In this document: positions 43,906-55,753 of the stretch, piece by piece
Layout: each line of letters begins with the position of its first letter
Position numbering within the stretch: the first letter of the stretch is position 1
DNA from: Straminergon stramineum
Lineage: Eukaryota; Streptophyta; Bryopsida; Hypnales; Calliergonaceae
Assembly: GCA_963920665.1 (NCBI GenBank)
Contig: OY987269.1
Span: forward strand, 14,572,501 to 14,636,500
Reading direction: 5' to 3'
Length of the DNA: 64,000 bases
The notes under the pieces: model-generated
Database searches by the model: none
What the model saw: only the letters and a program-made list of their open reading frames with translations
Told to the model about the DNA's origin: nothing
Translations under genes and position numbers: made by a program

Positions 43906-45750
43906 TTAGATCTTCATAAGTAAGGGCGCTAAAAATGGAAAAAGACGAACCAGCATCGGGAGATCTCCCGATGGTTTCCTCCGGCAACTGACCTTTCGGA
44001 CGATAGATGTGGTCGAGGGTGAGCATTCAGACTCTGTGTCCTCAGAACTGTGACAGCTACTTTTGTCGTCTTCATCTGAAACATCCACAACCTCGTCTTT
44101 TTTCTGTGGTAGTGGAGGTTCTTGAGGACCTTCATTTGCTGCATCTCCATAACCTGCTGACTGCTCCGGAGCGGGATCCTCTTCATCCTCTTCCATTTCC
44201 TCATCGCCTTCCATATGCAACTCGTCCCAAATTTGCCTTGTGACCAACTGTGCTCTGGATTGTGTCTCGGAGTCATCAACGACTTCAAGTACCTTATTCG
44301 AAGTAGCCTGTCAGATTTGAACAAGCATAAGTTAGTGCGCCACCAAGACTCTAAAAAATACACTCCCACGCAAGAAGAATACGAATGGCGACTTACCAGT
44401 CCAAGAAACGTGAACTCTGGACCACCATTCACATTCACGATAACCATATTCTCAGAGATATGGCTAGAAAAAATTTCATGCGCCGCCGAGATAGAGAACC
44501 ACGGCATAATAGGGCACCTGTACAAAGTACTGACTTCCTCCATATCCCAAGACAAATACACGGCTGGAATTTCTTGTGTGCCTGGGAAGAAGCTGTTGAA
44601 GCTACTCGTTGAGCCCTGGATTTGGTCGTAGGCGAAGAAGAAGACAAGAAACACATTGTAATTTGCACCGGCAATGGGACGAGGGAAGCCATCCCCCACA
44701 TCCGGAATGTAATTTATTACATGCCAGTCCCAGATACGAGCCTTACACTCGTCCCAACACTTCTTCAAATGTGTGAGGACGTCGTGAAATCTAGCGGCAT
44801 CCGTAATAAGAACCGCAAGCGATCGTGCTCTCACAATTTGTCGACTGGCGTCCTTGTACTCGAGGGCATCAAACAAGCGCTTCAACTTGTGGTGCTCGAT
44901 GTATTTTGCATGTGCTCCAGCAGATGTGACCTCGAAGAGAAACCAGAAATACATGTGGGTTTTCCCTTCACCACGCCATGCTTTCACGGTGGCGTCCGTC
45001 AGAATCTTCGTAATGTCCCAGTTCTTCTCGTCCATGACTTTGCAAAGGTACTCATCTGCAAAATCCTGAGACACGACAACCTCGTTTATTTCTTCTGCAT
45101 GGTCGTTCATGAAGGACTCCCACATCCTTTTCACTGAATCTAGGCACTTGTCGGGGTCACATGTTTTGTTCGGTGCCCTCGTTCGCTCCTCCAACCATAC
45201 CTTCCCAAGTTCCGTTGCCACGCTCTTATCCACCCACCACTCAACCTGCTCCCGGGTTATTTTCTTCTCCGCCGCAAACTGATCCCATTCTTTGGCACTG
45301 TATGGAATGTAGTCCGGCTTCTTGCTCGGAAGAGGATGCTACCTGTAATGGCACATGAGCTCGTTCTTCATGGCCTTGACCTTCTTCTCTCGATTTGTTG
45401 CAACAATGAGAGGCATCAATGGCTACCCAAAATCGTCCACATTGAGCGTTGTCTTCTTCATACATACCATTGCATTCTCAACCTACTCCACCAAATAGTT
45501 TATGTCCTCGTTGCGGAGTCCATACAAGGGCTTGTAGTCGCTATAGCTCAGCGGTTTTCTTTTGCTTTTCGATTTTGGACCATTCCCATCAGGAAGCTTT
45601 CCCATGAGGAAATCCCTATCAATTTGGATCCACCATTGCACATCGTCGTCATTCTCCATGAAGAGAAGAGGAATTCTCAAGTCCGGGTCAGGATTCTTGA
45701 ATCCCGTGAATATTGTAGACATCACCAGATAGAACTCCTGCACATGGGAA
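43906..45750 (-). pseudogene. Central exons of a large minus-strand gene, several nonsense codons
   Basis: An exon from about 45750 (EFYLVMSTIFTGFKNPDPD, MENDDDVQWWIQIDRDFL) to 44397 stays in one frame through three TAG codons (45483-45485 and two more between there and 45330) into KSVATELGKVWLEERTRAP and a long segment ending GPEFTFLGL. A consensus donor GTAAGT (44391-44396) and acceptor CTGACAG (near 44308) define an 89-bp intron in phase 0. The next exon (ATSNKVLEVVDDSETQ... acidic DEEDPAPEQ) ends near 43995, probably at AAG|GTCAGT. The intact palindrome at 43954-43973 would then be intronic. I do not recognise the protein. Confidence 0.55.
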
Positions 45751-45766
45751 ATGTAACTATTAAAAA

Positions 45767-46078
45767 TCATCGTCTTCGAAAACCTACAGAGTACATAAAT
45801 GTGAACAACATCGGGAGATCTCTCGTTGGTTCACTGCTTGGGTCCAGGAGGAACCAGCGCTCCATATCTTGATAGCGTGAGGTAAGGCGTGGTCCAAGAT
45901 CTATAGGGAGATCTCCCGTTGATCGTGTAGTGCAAGCCTGTAGTGCGACGAAACTGAGGAATCCCAATTTCATCAAAGACGACTGGAAATCCAGAGGCAT
46001 CCAAAGATCTTCAGGTAGCAAGACATCGGGAGATCTCCCGATGGCTGTGCATATAGGCAACAAAAAAAGAAGGGACAA
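45767..46078 (-). other. Ambiguous stretch with palindromes, partly coding-like
   Basis: An open frame includes LLPEDLWMPLDFQSSLMKLG and palindromes at 45809, about 45905 and 46024. It may be an exon of the neighbouring gene flanked by palindromes, or chance readthrough of repeats. Confidence 0.25.
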
Positions 46079-46089
46079 TGATTCGACAT

Positions 46090-47435
46090 TTTGTCAGGGA
46101 CGCTTACATTGTACTCGGCGGAGTGAGTTCGTCCTCCATACGCTAGCATCGGGCTGCCCATATCCTTCCACTTTATTCGAGCGTGTGCAAGTTGCTTAGA
46201 GAAACTCTGCTCCTTTTGTTCCCCGACAATATTCTAGTTCAGTACCTTCGAGAGATGCATAATATCATTCTTCTTGGTGGAGTACGGTTCCCAGATCGGA
46301 ATTATGTTGAACGTCGAGGCCAACGGCTTATCAGCTTCCGAGATATGTCTTGACTCCACCAACTCTCGGTGCGCTTGCATTGTGTGCTGACCACCAATAA
46401 TGTAGTAATGGGATTTGGCGGTCAAGCTTTCCTTCTTCGGACACGAATCCCAGAATTCCATGACATTGTCTATCCCGTATGGTCCTTTCTTTAGAGGTAG
46501 GACAATAATGTATCGGTTCTCAGAATGATAGTCGGCATCAACAAGAATTTGATTCTTGATTCCCTTGAGGCGTTGGGGCTCAATACCTTTGTACACCAGT
46601 ACGCCAGGAAGAGCCTTGTGAAGGTTCTTGTAGTGCACTCGTAGTAGTTCACCTTTTGCATTGGCGAGTGGCTTCTTCTCCCATTTGTACATTGGCCTGA
46701 ATACCTGGTTGTACAGCTTGTTGATTTCTTTAATCTCATCGGGCTCGAGCTTCCCAACCTCAACGTCTGTCATGTTCATAGCGCGATGCAATGTGAGCTT
46801 GACAGCCTTCGGCTTCTTTTTTCCCTTGCCCTTGCCCATTGGCTCCTCCACCACTTCATCTCCTGGTCCTCCGGCAATTGCTTTCCGCTTCTTTCCCTTC
46901 TTGCTAGGAGACGGCTTTGGAGGTGTAGGTGCAGCACTTGGCTTCGGTTGTTGTCTAGTCTCGTCCAAAATGTCCCACTCATTCTTCATCTCCTGAGGAG
47001 TCCAGAAGTGGGTTCTGTCTGGTTTCTCTAAAACCCCCTTCCGTGCAATACTCTCACACATGTCAAGATCCATAGTAGCATAGTTTAGGATCAAACCATA
47101 TTTCCTTCGCTCATCAGTCTTGGGAACCATTTCTTCGACAATGACAAGGACTGTGGCGTTATCCAGACCCTATAGCTCTAAGACAACTAACCCCTTTGTC
47201 ATGTGACCTTTATCGCTGAAGGTAAGCTTCGGGCATATGATGACTGTTCCATCTTCCTCCTCAATCCACTCAAGGCCCCAAGCTAAGACTTTCCGGTCAC
47301 ATCGGAACACTGCTCTTGGGAAGTTCTCGCCATGATACTGATACGAATGCACCCAACTATCGCAAAACTTGAATAGTTTTATAGGTGAAAGGCTCAAAAG
47401 GAGTTCCTTTTTTACATTCAATCTGCACAAGAAGA
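46090..47435 (-). pseudogene. ParB-like GGQHT-motif protein exon, two nonsense codons
   Basis: The exon follows a good acceptor (TTCTTGTGCAG, near 47435) and stays in one frame through TAG 47170-47172 and TAG 46234-46236 to a donor AAT|GTAAGC near 46110. It holds a folded N-terminal part (FCDSWVHSYQYHGENFPRA), a Lys/Pro-rich linker (PSPSKKGKKRKA) and a C-terminal domain with HYYIIGGQHTMQAHRELV (46373-46420). GGQHT followed by a helix resembles the G-x-H-R motif of ParB/Srx-like folds, which bind nucleotides or act on DNA. That assignment is inference from one motif. It would be the 5' part of the large minus-strand gene. Confidence 0.5.
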
Positions 47436-47496
47436 TAGAAATATGTTAGATTGACTGGATCACGATGAATCGAGTGTAAACTGAACACCTTCTCTA

Positions 47497-47516
47497 CATC
47501 GGGAGATCTCCCGATG
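47497..47516. repeat. Perfect 20-bp palindrome, type copy
   Basis: CATCGGGAGATCTCCCGATG, fully self-complementary with a BglII-type AGATCT centre. Other exact or near-exact copies begin at 43954, 46024, 47856, 48223, 54969, 55360, 55456 and 55664. Confidence 0.95.
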
Positions 47517-47654
47517 ATCCTCTATATTTTCCTCGTACTCGACTAGTGGTAATTCTATTCGGGAATTTATTCTACAGAAAATCGCTCCAGGCTATCGAAT
47601 TAAAAGAAGATACCGGAAGACATGCCCTTGCATTCAAATCCAAGATAAGTCGAA

Positions 47655-48125
47655 TTTGGCATCGAGAGATCTCCCGTTGCATTCATATCCTTTATAATTC
47701 AAACCTGACATCGGGAGATCTCCCGTTTCAATCATATCCTTCATAAATCAAAGCTTGCATCGGGAGATCTCTCGTTGCATTCACCTCATTCATAATTCAA
47801 AGCTGGCATCGGGAGATCTCTCGTTGCATTCTCATCCGTCATAATTCAAAGCTAGCATCGGGAGATCTCCCGATGCCATCACATCCTTGTTTTTCCATAC
47901 CAAGCATCGGGAGATCTCCCGTCACATTGACATCCCTCAACATTCAAAGCTGGCATTGGGAGATCTCCTGTTGCACCCCAAACCGTCATAATTCATAGCT
48001 TGCCATCGGAAGATCTCCCGTTGCAATCACATCCTTGATTAATCAAACTTGGCATCGGGAAATCTCCCGATGAAGCGGCCTTCTTAATTAATTACAGCTG
48101 GCATCGAGAGATCTCCCGATGTACC
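47655..48125. repeat. Tandem palindrome array, strict 49-bp period
   Basis: Palindrome starts at 47660, 47709, 47758, 47807, 47856, 47905, 47954, 48004, 48053 and 48102, so nine spacings of 49 or 50. Spacers are related (TCATAATTCAAAGCTGG and variants). The array probably lies in the first introns of the minus-strand gene. Confidence 0.9.
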
Positions 48126-48555
48126 GGTCTTGGCCAGATGAGTAATGATGACCCTAAATTCGTTTAGCAGTTTTAGGATGCCTATGTGCTGAGGAAGGAG
48201 TCACTCTAGCTGGAGTGTTTTCCATCGGGAGATCTCCCGATAGTTTCTTCAGTTTCTCCTTTAAAAAGTGTATTCACTTGTTTCTCTCCTGAGTTTTTAT
48301 CTCGTGAGGTAAAATCGTCTATAATCTATCGGGAGATCTCCCGATAATATTCATGTTGATTGAGTTTCATCACTTACTTTTGCTTTTGTTTTTATCAGGA
48401 GATCTCCCGATGGTCTACTTGCGAAATAGTTGTAGGCAGCAGTTCGAATACCAGTCTCATTATGACAGTTCAGGGTTATTTCTCCACGAAGTGAACTCGC
48501 AGTGTCAATGTACTGCATTTTCTTAGTCGACTTTCATTGGGAGTTCTTCCGATGA
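48126..48555. repeat. Dispersed palindromes, irregular spacing
   Basis: Copies at 48223-48242, 48327-48346 and about 48393-48412, plus a decayed one near 48536. Spacers are unrelated, in contrast to the neighbouring 49-bp array. Confidence 0.8.
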
Positions 48556-48559
48556 ACGG

Positions 48560-49129
48560 TTATAGGGGAAATTTGACTATTTCAAATTAAACTGCATTAC
48601 TTCGGGACTCATGGTTCGGTATTCCGGGGCATCGGAAATGGCATGCGGGCATGCACTTTGGTGCCTAATCCTCAATAAACCAACTTTGACCTAATCCATG
48701 AGCTTCGTTTGAATGCGTTTGTCCAACTGATGGATAATACTAAGAAGGAATTCCTAGAGCCATTTCCTTGCCAATACAGATTACAAATGCAAATACCGCG
48801 ACGGAGGGAAGAACTTATGGGTTCGTCCAATCATTTGGGTTTTCGGGTGCTGGTGAGGATGTTGACATTACTGTGCACTCTTCCCGTTGCCGCTCCAAAT
48901 TTTGTGCGGATGGCCGACACCCTCTTCTCCCAGAAATATAAGCATGCAATAGAAATAACCTCGCCTCCTACAATCAACAAGAACGCATTGTCATAGGACT
49001 ATTGCTGTGGAAGCAAGACTAGTGCAATTGAAGACAATGGTATTCATGCTTCCCTAACAATAATGAAGCAGGTGCATTAGACCTATCCAAACAAAACTAA
49101 CGAATAGAGGCGCTTACATTCTTGGCCAT
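48560..49129 (-). pseudogene. 5' exons of the large minus-strand gene
   Basis: ATGGCCAAGAAT at 49129 is followed at once by a GTAAGC donor, giving a four-residue first coding exon. A second exon begins after TTGATTGTAG (near 48987): EARLFLLHAYISGRRGCRPS and an RQREE segment. The frame continues to about 48560 through four in-frame TAA or TAG codons, each one C-to-T change from a Gln codon, and a Cys-rich stretch (CMPACHFRCPG). The exon structure is my inference from splice signals. Function unknown. Confidence 0.35.
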
Positions 49130-50110
49130 TTGGGACGAAATTTAAAACCACTAACACCAAGACAGCTCTAGAATCAACAGCCTAATTAGCGTCATCCTCC
49201 ACGACAAAAAACAAGACGATTCACTGAGCGCAACGAGACCTTCACAACCTTCCCATTCAAATAAACAAGAACTCGCAACGCTAAATTAAAACGCAACTTG
49301 CGACCAGCCAATCTCTCCTAATCTATAAACTACACCGACGAGGCCCCAACATTGAAGCCGTACCCTGATCGCCTTACTCGTTCTGTTTTCAATCAAAATG
49401 ACAATGCGGTTGAAGCCATAATCATAATACAATGTCGTGACACTAAGCTCATATCGCACTACTCGTCATGTTTCAAAGGAAAAACTACAACGAATGGTCT
49501 GTCTTCAATCGAACTCCAATTCTTCTCAAACGACGAATGCGAAGCACTAGGTCGGTCACCGCCTCCAATTCAAACACCAAGAAAATCCAAAGGAACTGAA
49601 CACAGTAAATGCAGCCAAACAAAATGTAATGAATGCTGCAAACTAAGCTAGAAACAAAGACAGGAAAAGCGATTGAACTTACAAAAACTACGCATCTCCT
49701 CTAGAACTTTCTCCCGATGAAGCGCCTCCACATATCCTAGATCCAAGGCAATCCAAGGTGCGCAGATCCAAGGCGCGACTATCAACTCTCCTCATGGATG
49801 TATGTCAAAAGCAGAAACGCAAATCAATGAAACTGAAACATTGAAATGCACAAAGAAATTAACTCACTCCCAACGCTGAAATGCACAAGAGAATCACGCG
49901 CAAGGGAGTGCAAAGAAGAGAGGAACGGGAGGAAGACGGAGGCCGAAGGAAAATTGCCTCCAACACACAGGAGAGGAGACCCGACGCTACCAACTACAAC
50001 GGGAGAAAAACAGATCGCACTCCAGTGCGATCCCAACGTGGACCCCTCCACTCATGGCGCCACCAACTAGGAGGGCAAAGTGACAGTCTGTCAAGACGAA
50101 TAGACCCCCA
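49130..50110 (-). promoter_or_regulatory. Probable 5' untranslated and promoter region of the minus-strand gene
   Basis: No convincing coding frame. Purine-rich on the plus strand near 49900-50000. It lies upstream of the inferred start at 49129. Only one decayed palindrome (near 49710) is present. Confidence 0.25.
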
Positions 50111-53100
50111 GTGGATGAGTCATGATGACTTCACCCATGGTAAGAATGAGTGTGGGGGGGGGATTAATTTGTTACCACTCCCTTGCAATTAGTAAGGGGG
50201 GCATTAGTGAGTTATCCCTTGCTTACAACTCGGAGGGGGGATTAATTCATTTAGAATTTCAAACTCCTTCATCATTTCCTTAGTTATGGAGGAATAATGG
50301 CTAAGGGTTTCAAATTACTAGACACTACCACGTAAAATGATCACAAAAATTGAAGTACTCATAAGATGAAGTACTCACTTGTGCAACAAGTGGGAGCAAG
50401 GTTATCCCATTGTGGCCCAAATTATTATGATTGTTTGCATTGAAATTCAAAAATGTACACAAGCATTACATTTCTATGCTCAAAAGCCTTTCTCTCATTT
50501 TCCCATAATTTTTGTGTACATCATTTTTTTCCATTTTCAAAGCTCATCTCCTAGTAATTAACCCTCACAAAGACTTTATATGCAAGTCATTAAATAATCA
50601 AGTGACTCTTACGAATTTCAAAATAAGACCACTAGAGTGATCTACATATACTTTGTTAAAGATGATTGAGTTCTTGGATAAATAATAACCTATAAAAATA
50701 AACCCATGTATGTACCTTAAACTTCTACATGAAATGCTATTACATTTTAGGACCTCAAAGAATGATACAAAACATCATTACCAAAGTACATGAGGTCTGT
50801 AAATCAAATATTAATTATCCTAAATCAAAAAGATATGTGTACTACATATTCGAAATTAATTATTTTGTGATGCAATTTCGACATCATATTGTATGATGAA
50901 GGCCCAAAATGATGACCCTAAACCCTAAACCCTTGGAATTCATCATCACCAAATATATTGTACTTATTACTAAAAATTTGCTAACATACGAAAATTAAAA
51001 TTGTTACGATGAATTAAGGATTGTCATACCTAGCTAATACTATTCATTCTAATTGTAAATGACACATTACAATCGCTTATACAAAAACAGCATCACTAAA
51101 TAACTAATATGATTGTTTCATCAATTTCCAAATCACTTCTTCTATGGGGAAGCCATATGAACAACGAAAATGTACTTTTACAAGATGTACCAACTTCACA
51201 TGACCCAAAACTCTAAAGAAACAAAATAACAAAAGAAGTACTACCCAAAATCATTCTAAATTTGAAGAGAAGTAATGAAGAAGGTTAGCCCTAAAACTAC
51301 ATAAAGTTATAGTTGAAAGAAATGGTGGAACAAGGGGTAAAACTAATATGGGTCGAGGGATAAACAATAGGGGGGGGAAACAAATATAGATTGACAATTC
51401 AACATAAAGAAGTATGTGGAAAATTATGTAGTGGGTGGCAAAAAAAATAAACATCGGGAAAAAATGTAGATGCTTGGTGGAATAAGAAAATATGAAATGT
51501 GGGAATAAATTAGAACTTAGTTACTTACATGAATTGTACCTTGATCAAATCTACCACCCTAATCTTTATTTGAGTAACGCATATAATTATGAATATGTTA
51601 TTCTTTTTCCACTCATTTTCTACCCCTATGTTTCACCATTTTTTAAACTTTTGCATATTAGTTACTCTTTTAAAATAATTGCATTATATGCTCCTTCATT
51701 TTCATATGTGTTTAGGATTATTTTCTTTTAATTGTACTTTCATTAATATGGTTTTCTTTTCTCGTTTTTGGGGTTTCAATCCCCAATCATTTCTTATCTT
51801 TCCCATTTTTTTTCACAGTTTCCCCACTTTATTTTCTTTCCCCAATTCTTCCATTTCCTTTTTTTTTCTTTCCCCACTTTCTTTTTCTTTCCCCATTTTT
51901 TTCCTTTCAAACCCCATATTTTTTCTTTCCCCACTTTTTTTTCTTTTGGACCCCATTTTTTTCCCCCATTTTTTTCCTTTGATTCACCATTTTTTTTCCT
52001 TCATCCATTTTAATGACATTTGTCTAGTGTACTTACAACGTTTGGCTTTTTTTTCTTGTTCTACTTATTGAACTAAGTGCTCAAACTTGTCAACACAATT
52101 TGAAGTTCTTTTCCTGTACCAATGAAAAAATCTCAAAACAATTAAAAGGACTAGAACAATTCATGGTTATAGGTGATACGGTCATAGTTCACAATAGTCA
52201 CTATAATTAGAAACTTCTTTTCTACTATTAGAAAAAGAAGTTAACAAAGGAAATTGGTGTGCAAAAATTTCCCCCCAAAAGTTTTGGGAGCTTTAGGCTC
52301 ACAAGTTCCAGACTCAAAGCTCACAGGTGCACGGCTCAAACCTTGCATGCTAGCATTGTTGGTAGTAGGGTTAAATTAGAACACAAAACACACTTTGTTG
52401 AAGAGTGACTTACTTTTCTATTTTGCATACACTTGCAAGAATAAACTATTTGAAAGGAGGTTGAACTTGTAGAACTCATTGAAGGACATGTTACTTACAT
52501 ATTTCTTCAAAATCAACGGAAGAGGACTGGTGGTGATTAACAACATTGTTATGGTACTTATAATATTTTTGGGGGCATGTTTTGAACTAGCCTTAGTATA
52601 TTACTTAGTTTACATTAGAGAAGTTTCAATATAGTTTTCTAGTATGTTATATGCCAAATTCATCCTAAATACTTATCCCATTCATAAACCCTAATTTCTT
52701 GTTGGAATATACAATTCATATGCTTTGATTTTAAATATCACATAGACAAATTCTTGAAGTATATTAGGCTTCAATGATTATGTATTAGACATTGAATGCC
52801 CATGTTTCTAATTAAGCAAAATCGGAGAAGTCATCATTTTTCTACCCTAAACCTAAGCATATATCATATGAAATACTAATTATATGATTGGTCATTTATT
52901 TACATTCAACTTTCAGCTCTACAAATTTTAAAAAACACACATTGTGATAAGCATTAGAAGGAAAACCCTAGACCATGCTTTCCCAAAGTTCTCCCATTGT
53001 AGATTAAAAAGAACAAGCAAACATCCCTCGCTCAATTCCAAAGAAGGATTGCACACCCATAGATAGGGTATGGTATATTTGGTCTCAACACACAATTATT

Positions 53101-53780
53101 TACTCTAAAAAAATGCAATCAATAAAAAACAAGAGAATGTGAAAAATGACAACATCAAATTATCATATAAAATGCATTTCAAAACATTCAACATACTCTA
53201 CCGTCTAAGAAAGATTTCAGAAACAGAAATCCATCATTCCAATCTATAAAACGGCACTAGAACCTTCCAAATGTACTCTTAAAAAAAAGAATATATCCAC
53301 TAGAAGGGTCCCAAGCAAAGAGAGATCTTCAGCAATATAGATTAAAGAAAATGATCCCCAAGGAATGAAATCACGACCTGAAATTAAGAACCACATAATT
53401 ATGGAAGGTATTCCAAAATGAATCTATGCCTAAACCCTAAACCCTGAAATCTTACACCTTGAAACCCTGGACTCTATTCTGATTTTTGTTTCCTTCTTTG
53501 TCTTTTTCCCTAAACCCTAAACTCTAAACCCTAAATCCTAAAGTAAGTCATGGAACTTTAAGTAACTGGGGTGAAATAATTGAAAACGTGCATGAAGGGA
53601 CTAGTACTTCAGGCAACTTAATGATTCATAGTATGACTTTTTCATAACAATAAAATACACGTGTGTGGATGTGTTTTAAATGGCTTGAACTCTTCTGCTA
53701 GATCGCACGCAATAATAGTGGAGGAAAGTTAATAACGTACAATAGGTACATGACAAACCCAAGAGTATTTAGTCGTAGAG
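50111..53780. other. AT-rich central spacer of the island, no gene, no palindromes
   Basis: Low-complexity AT-rich DNA with a strongly pyrimidine-biased tract (51770-52010, TTTTTTCTTTCCCCA-like), and short CCCTAAA runs near 50920, 53433 and 53510. The T-rich open frames are artefacts of composition. It separates divergent gene sets and could hold both promoters. Confidence 0.5.
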
Positions 53781-53789
53781 GGAGACCTA

Positions 53790-54161
53790 ATGGACCAGAA
53801 GAAGCACATTGAAAGCAGGCCCCTCGAAGAATCAGTGGAAGATTCGACTTCAAGACCTAGACGGACATTGTCCGCCTTTGTATATTTGAGCCGTTATCGA
53901 AGTGTGACGAACTCATCCGCAGCATTTAAGCTGGCAGGCCGGCACACCCTCCAAGACTGCAGTCAACAATCTCAGAGAAGACTGCATCTTCAGATTCGGC
54001 CTGCACATAGGCGCGCACGACCATTAAGAGTGCTCAGAGAATCTGAAATGCAGGAACATAGCGCCCTTATGAAATTTAGGCAGGAAGTACGAATTCCAAA
54101 TTTGAGGTTTGTGATGACCCCCAACGACCGCAATCTTTCTCTCTTCCACAGACGTGAATGA
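53790..54161 (+). CDS. Small unrecognised ORF
   Basis: 123 codons from ATG 53790 (MDQKKHIESRPLEESVED), Arg/Ser-rich. It is the first plus-strand frame after the spacer and might be a 5' exon or leader of the gene at 55.7 kb. Weak support; no domain. Confidence 0.2.
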   Translation: MDQKKHIESRPLEESVEDSTSRPRRTLSAFVYLSRYRSVTNSSAAFKLAGRHTLQDCSQQSQRRLHLQIRPAHRRARPLRVLRESEMQEHSALMKFRQEVRIPNLRFVMTPNDRNLSLFHRRE

Positions 54162-54796
54162 AGTAGTGGAATGAAGGTGAGAAGAGTAGGAAATTGTAAG
54201 TTCAAGTGTGTTGGCACAGGAGGTTTAGAGGATTGATTTTCGCAACCCCTCATTGTAGGTATCATTCTCTTTTTTTCACAGTGGTTCACTGAGTTGCAGA
54301 ATTCCAGAATGACGACAATGCACTGATGGACTGATGATGCTCGGAGTGACAATGCAGTGGAATCGCAGACTGAGTGAGTAGGAGGATGTGATGAGTGTCA
54401 ATGTCGTCTTCGTCGGAATGTAGAACCTGTGCATGTCTAGGGGGCGCCGATGGAGTTCTGATTGATTCACCTAGAAGTCAGTCTTCACAGATGAGAGTGA
54501 ATGCGCACATTTGTGAACAATCACGAAGTACACCGATTCCACGTCGCTAGTTTGTGGCCTATGTAGGATGGCGAGATCATAGATTTTGAACTCCGTATCA
54601 TTGAAGTGGAATGATTTTTGTTCTAAAGTAAAACTTCGATGCAAGTGTCTGTAGCACAGAGTACAGATCCAACGTCGAGAGCAAGGAGGAAGTACTGTAG
54701 TCTTCACTAAGCAGACAGTTCGTACGGTCGTATACTACGCGTATAGACGACCCTACGAATCACATTCGGTATTGTATGGATGTCTTGGATTCGCGC

Positions 54797-55683
54797 CATC
54801 GGGAGATCTCCCATTGATTGCTTGGCGGACTTTCAGTGAATTACTTTATTATCGGGAGATCTCCCGATGTCTCTACAGTGCCATAATCTTGGAACTTTAT
54901 TTCAAGGATGACCAGTGGAGTTCTTCTAGGTCAATCGGACGACAACCTTGGACCATCCGCAAGGAGAACATCGGGAGATCTCCCGATGACTTCTGAAAAC
55001 GGAGATTCGGCAAGATCAACGGGAGATCTCCCATTGATTTCAGTGATCTAAATTTTTGCATTACCATTGCGAGATCTCCAGATGATCTTGGGAAACGTTA
55101 ATTCAGCATTCTCAACGGGAGATATCCCAATGAAAAAAGTGTACGGAAATTTTCCAATATCATTGGGAGATATCCATATACGAGAAGATCATGAAGAGAT
55201 CGCTTTAGGATTTGAGTGTGGAAGCAGTCCGATTGGCTATCATCGGGAGATCTCCCAACGACTTCTTTCAGGAATCATTCCGCTTGGGAATGGGGACCTC
55301 ATTTTTATTTTGAATGTTGAGATCTGCCATTGAATTGTTTCATACTTTCGGGCTGTGTGCATCGGGAGATCTCCCGATGAAGTGTTATACACTGTGGCTG
55401 TTCTGTCCATCGGGAGATCTCCCAATGAAATGTTACGGGCTGTGGTTGTCGACCCCATCGGGAGATCTCCCGATGGTCTTGTGTTAATCAGAGACGAGAG
55501 AGGTCTGTCCAGACATCTGCCACTCTCGGGTTCTCTTGGGCATTCATATTGTGAGATTGTTTGATGTTCGGATGACTTTACTGCAGTGGTGGGATCGAAT
55601 ATTTGTAATTCATTATATTACTGCTTTCTTTGACTGCAAATATTTTCTACTACACAGTCCTTCGATCGGGAGATCTCCCGATG
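54797..55683. repeat. Palindrome cluster upstream of and between plus-strand exons
   Basis: Copies at 54797, 54850, 54969, about 55017, 55062, 55112, 55163, 55240, 55360, 55408, 55456 and 55664. Spacing is near 48-55 bp in places (55360, 55408, 55456). Some are exact, others keep only the GGGAGAT core. Open frames with GDLPM, IGRSPDE or REISRC strings here are readings of the palindrome in its three phases. Confidence 0.85.
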
Positions 55684-55753
55684 AATTTGTAGTGACTGAC
55701 CCTAACTTGTTGTGGACAATGTCATTTGGAATTGACTTTTTCTAACCTCAACA

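Noticed and set aside
47655..48125. CRISPR-like array of palindromic repeats with spacers
   Set aside because: Spacers are related to each other, the setting is plant-type nuclear DNA with spliced genes, and no cas genes are present. Tandem duplication explains it.
51770..52010. Phe-rich open frames
   Set aside because: They translate a T/C low-complexity tract and have no other support.
54772..55564. Small ORFs containing GDLPM, IGRSPD or REISRC strings
   Set aside because: The strings are the palindrome translated in its three phases; spacers show no coding signal.
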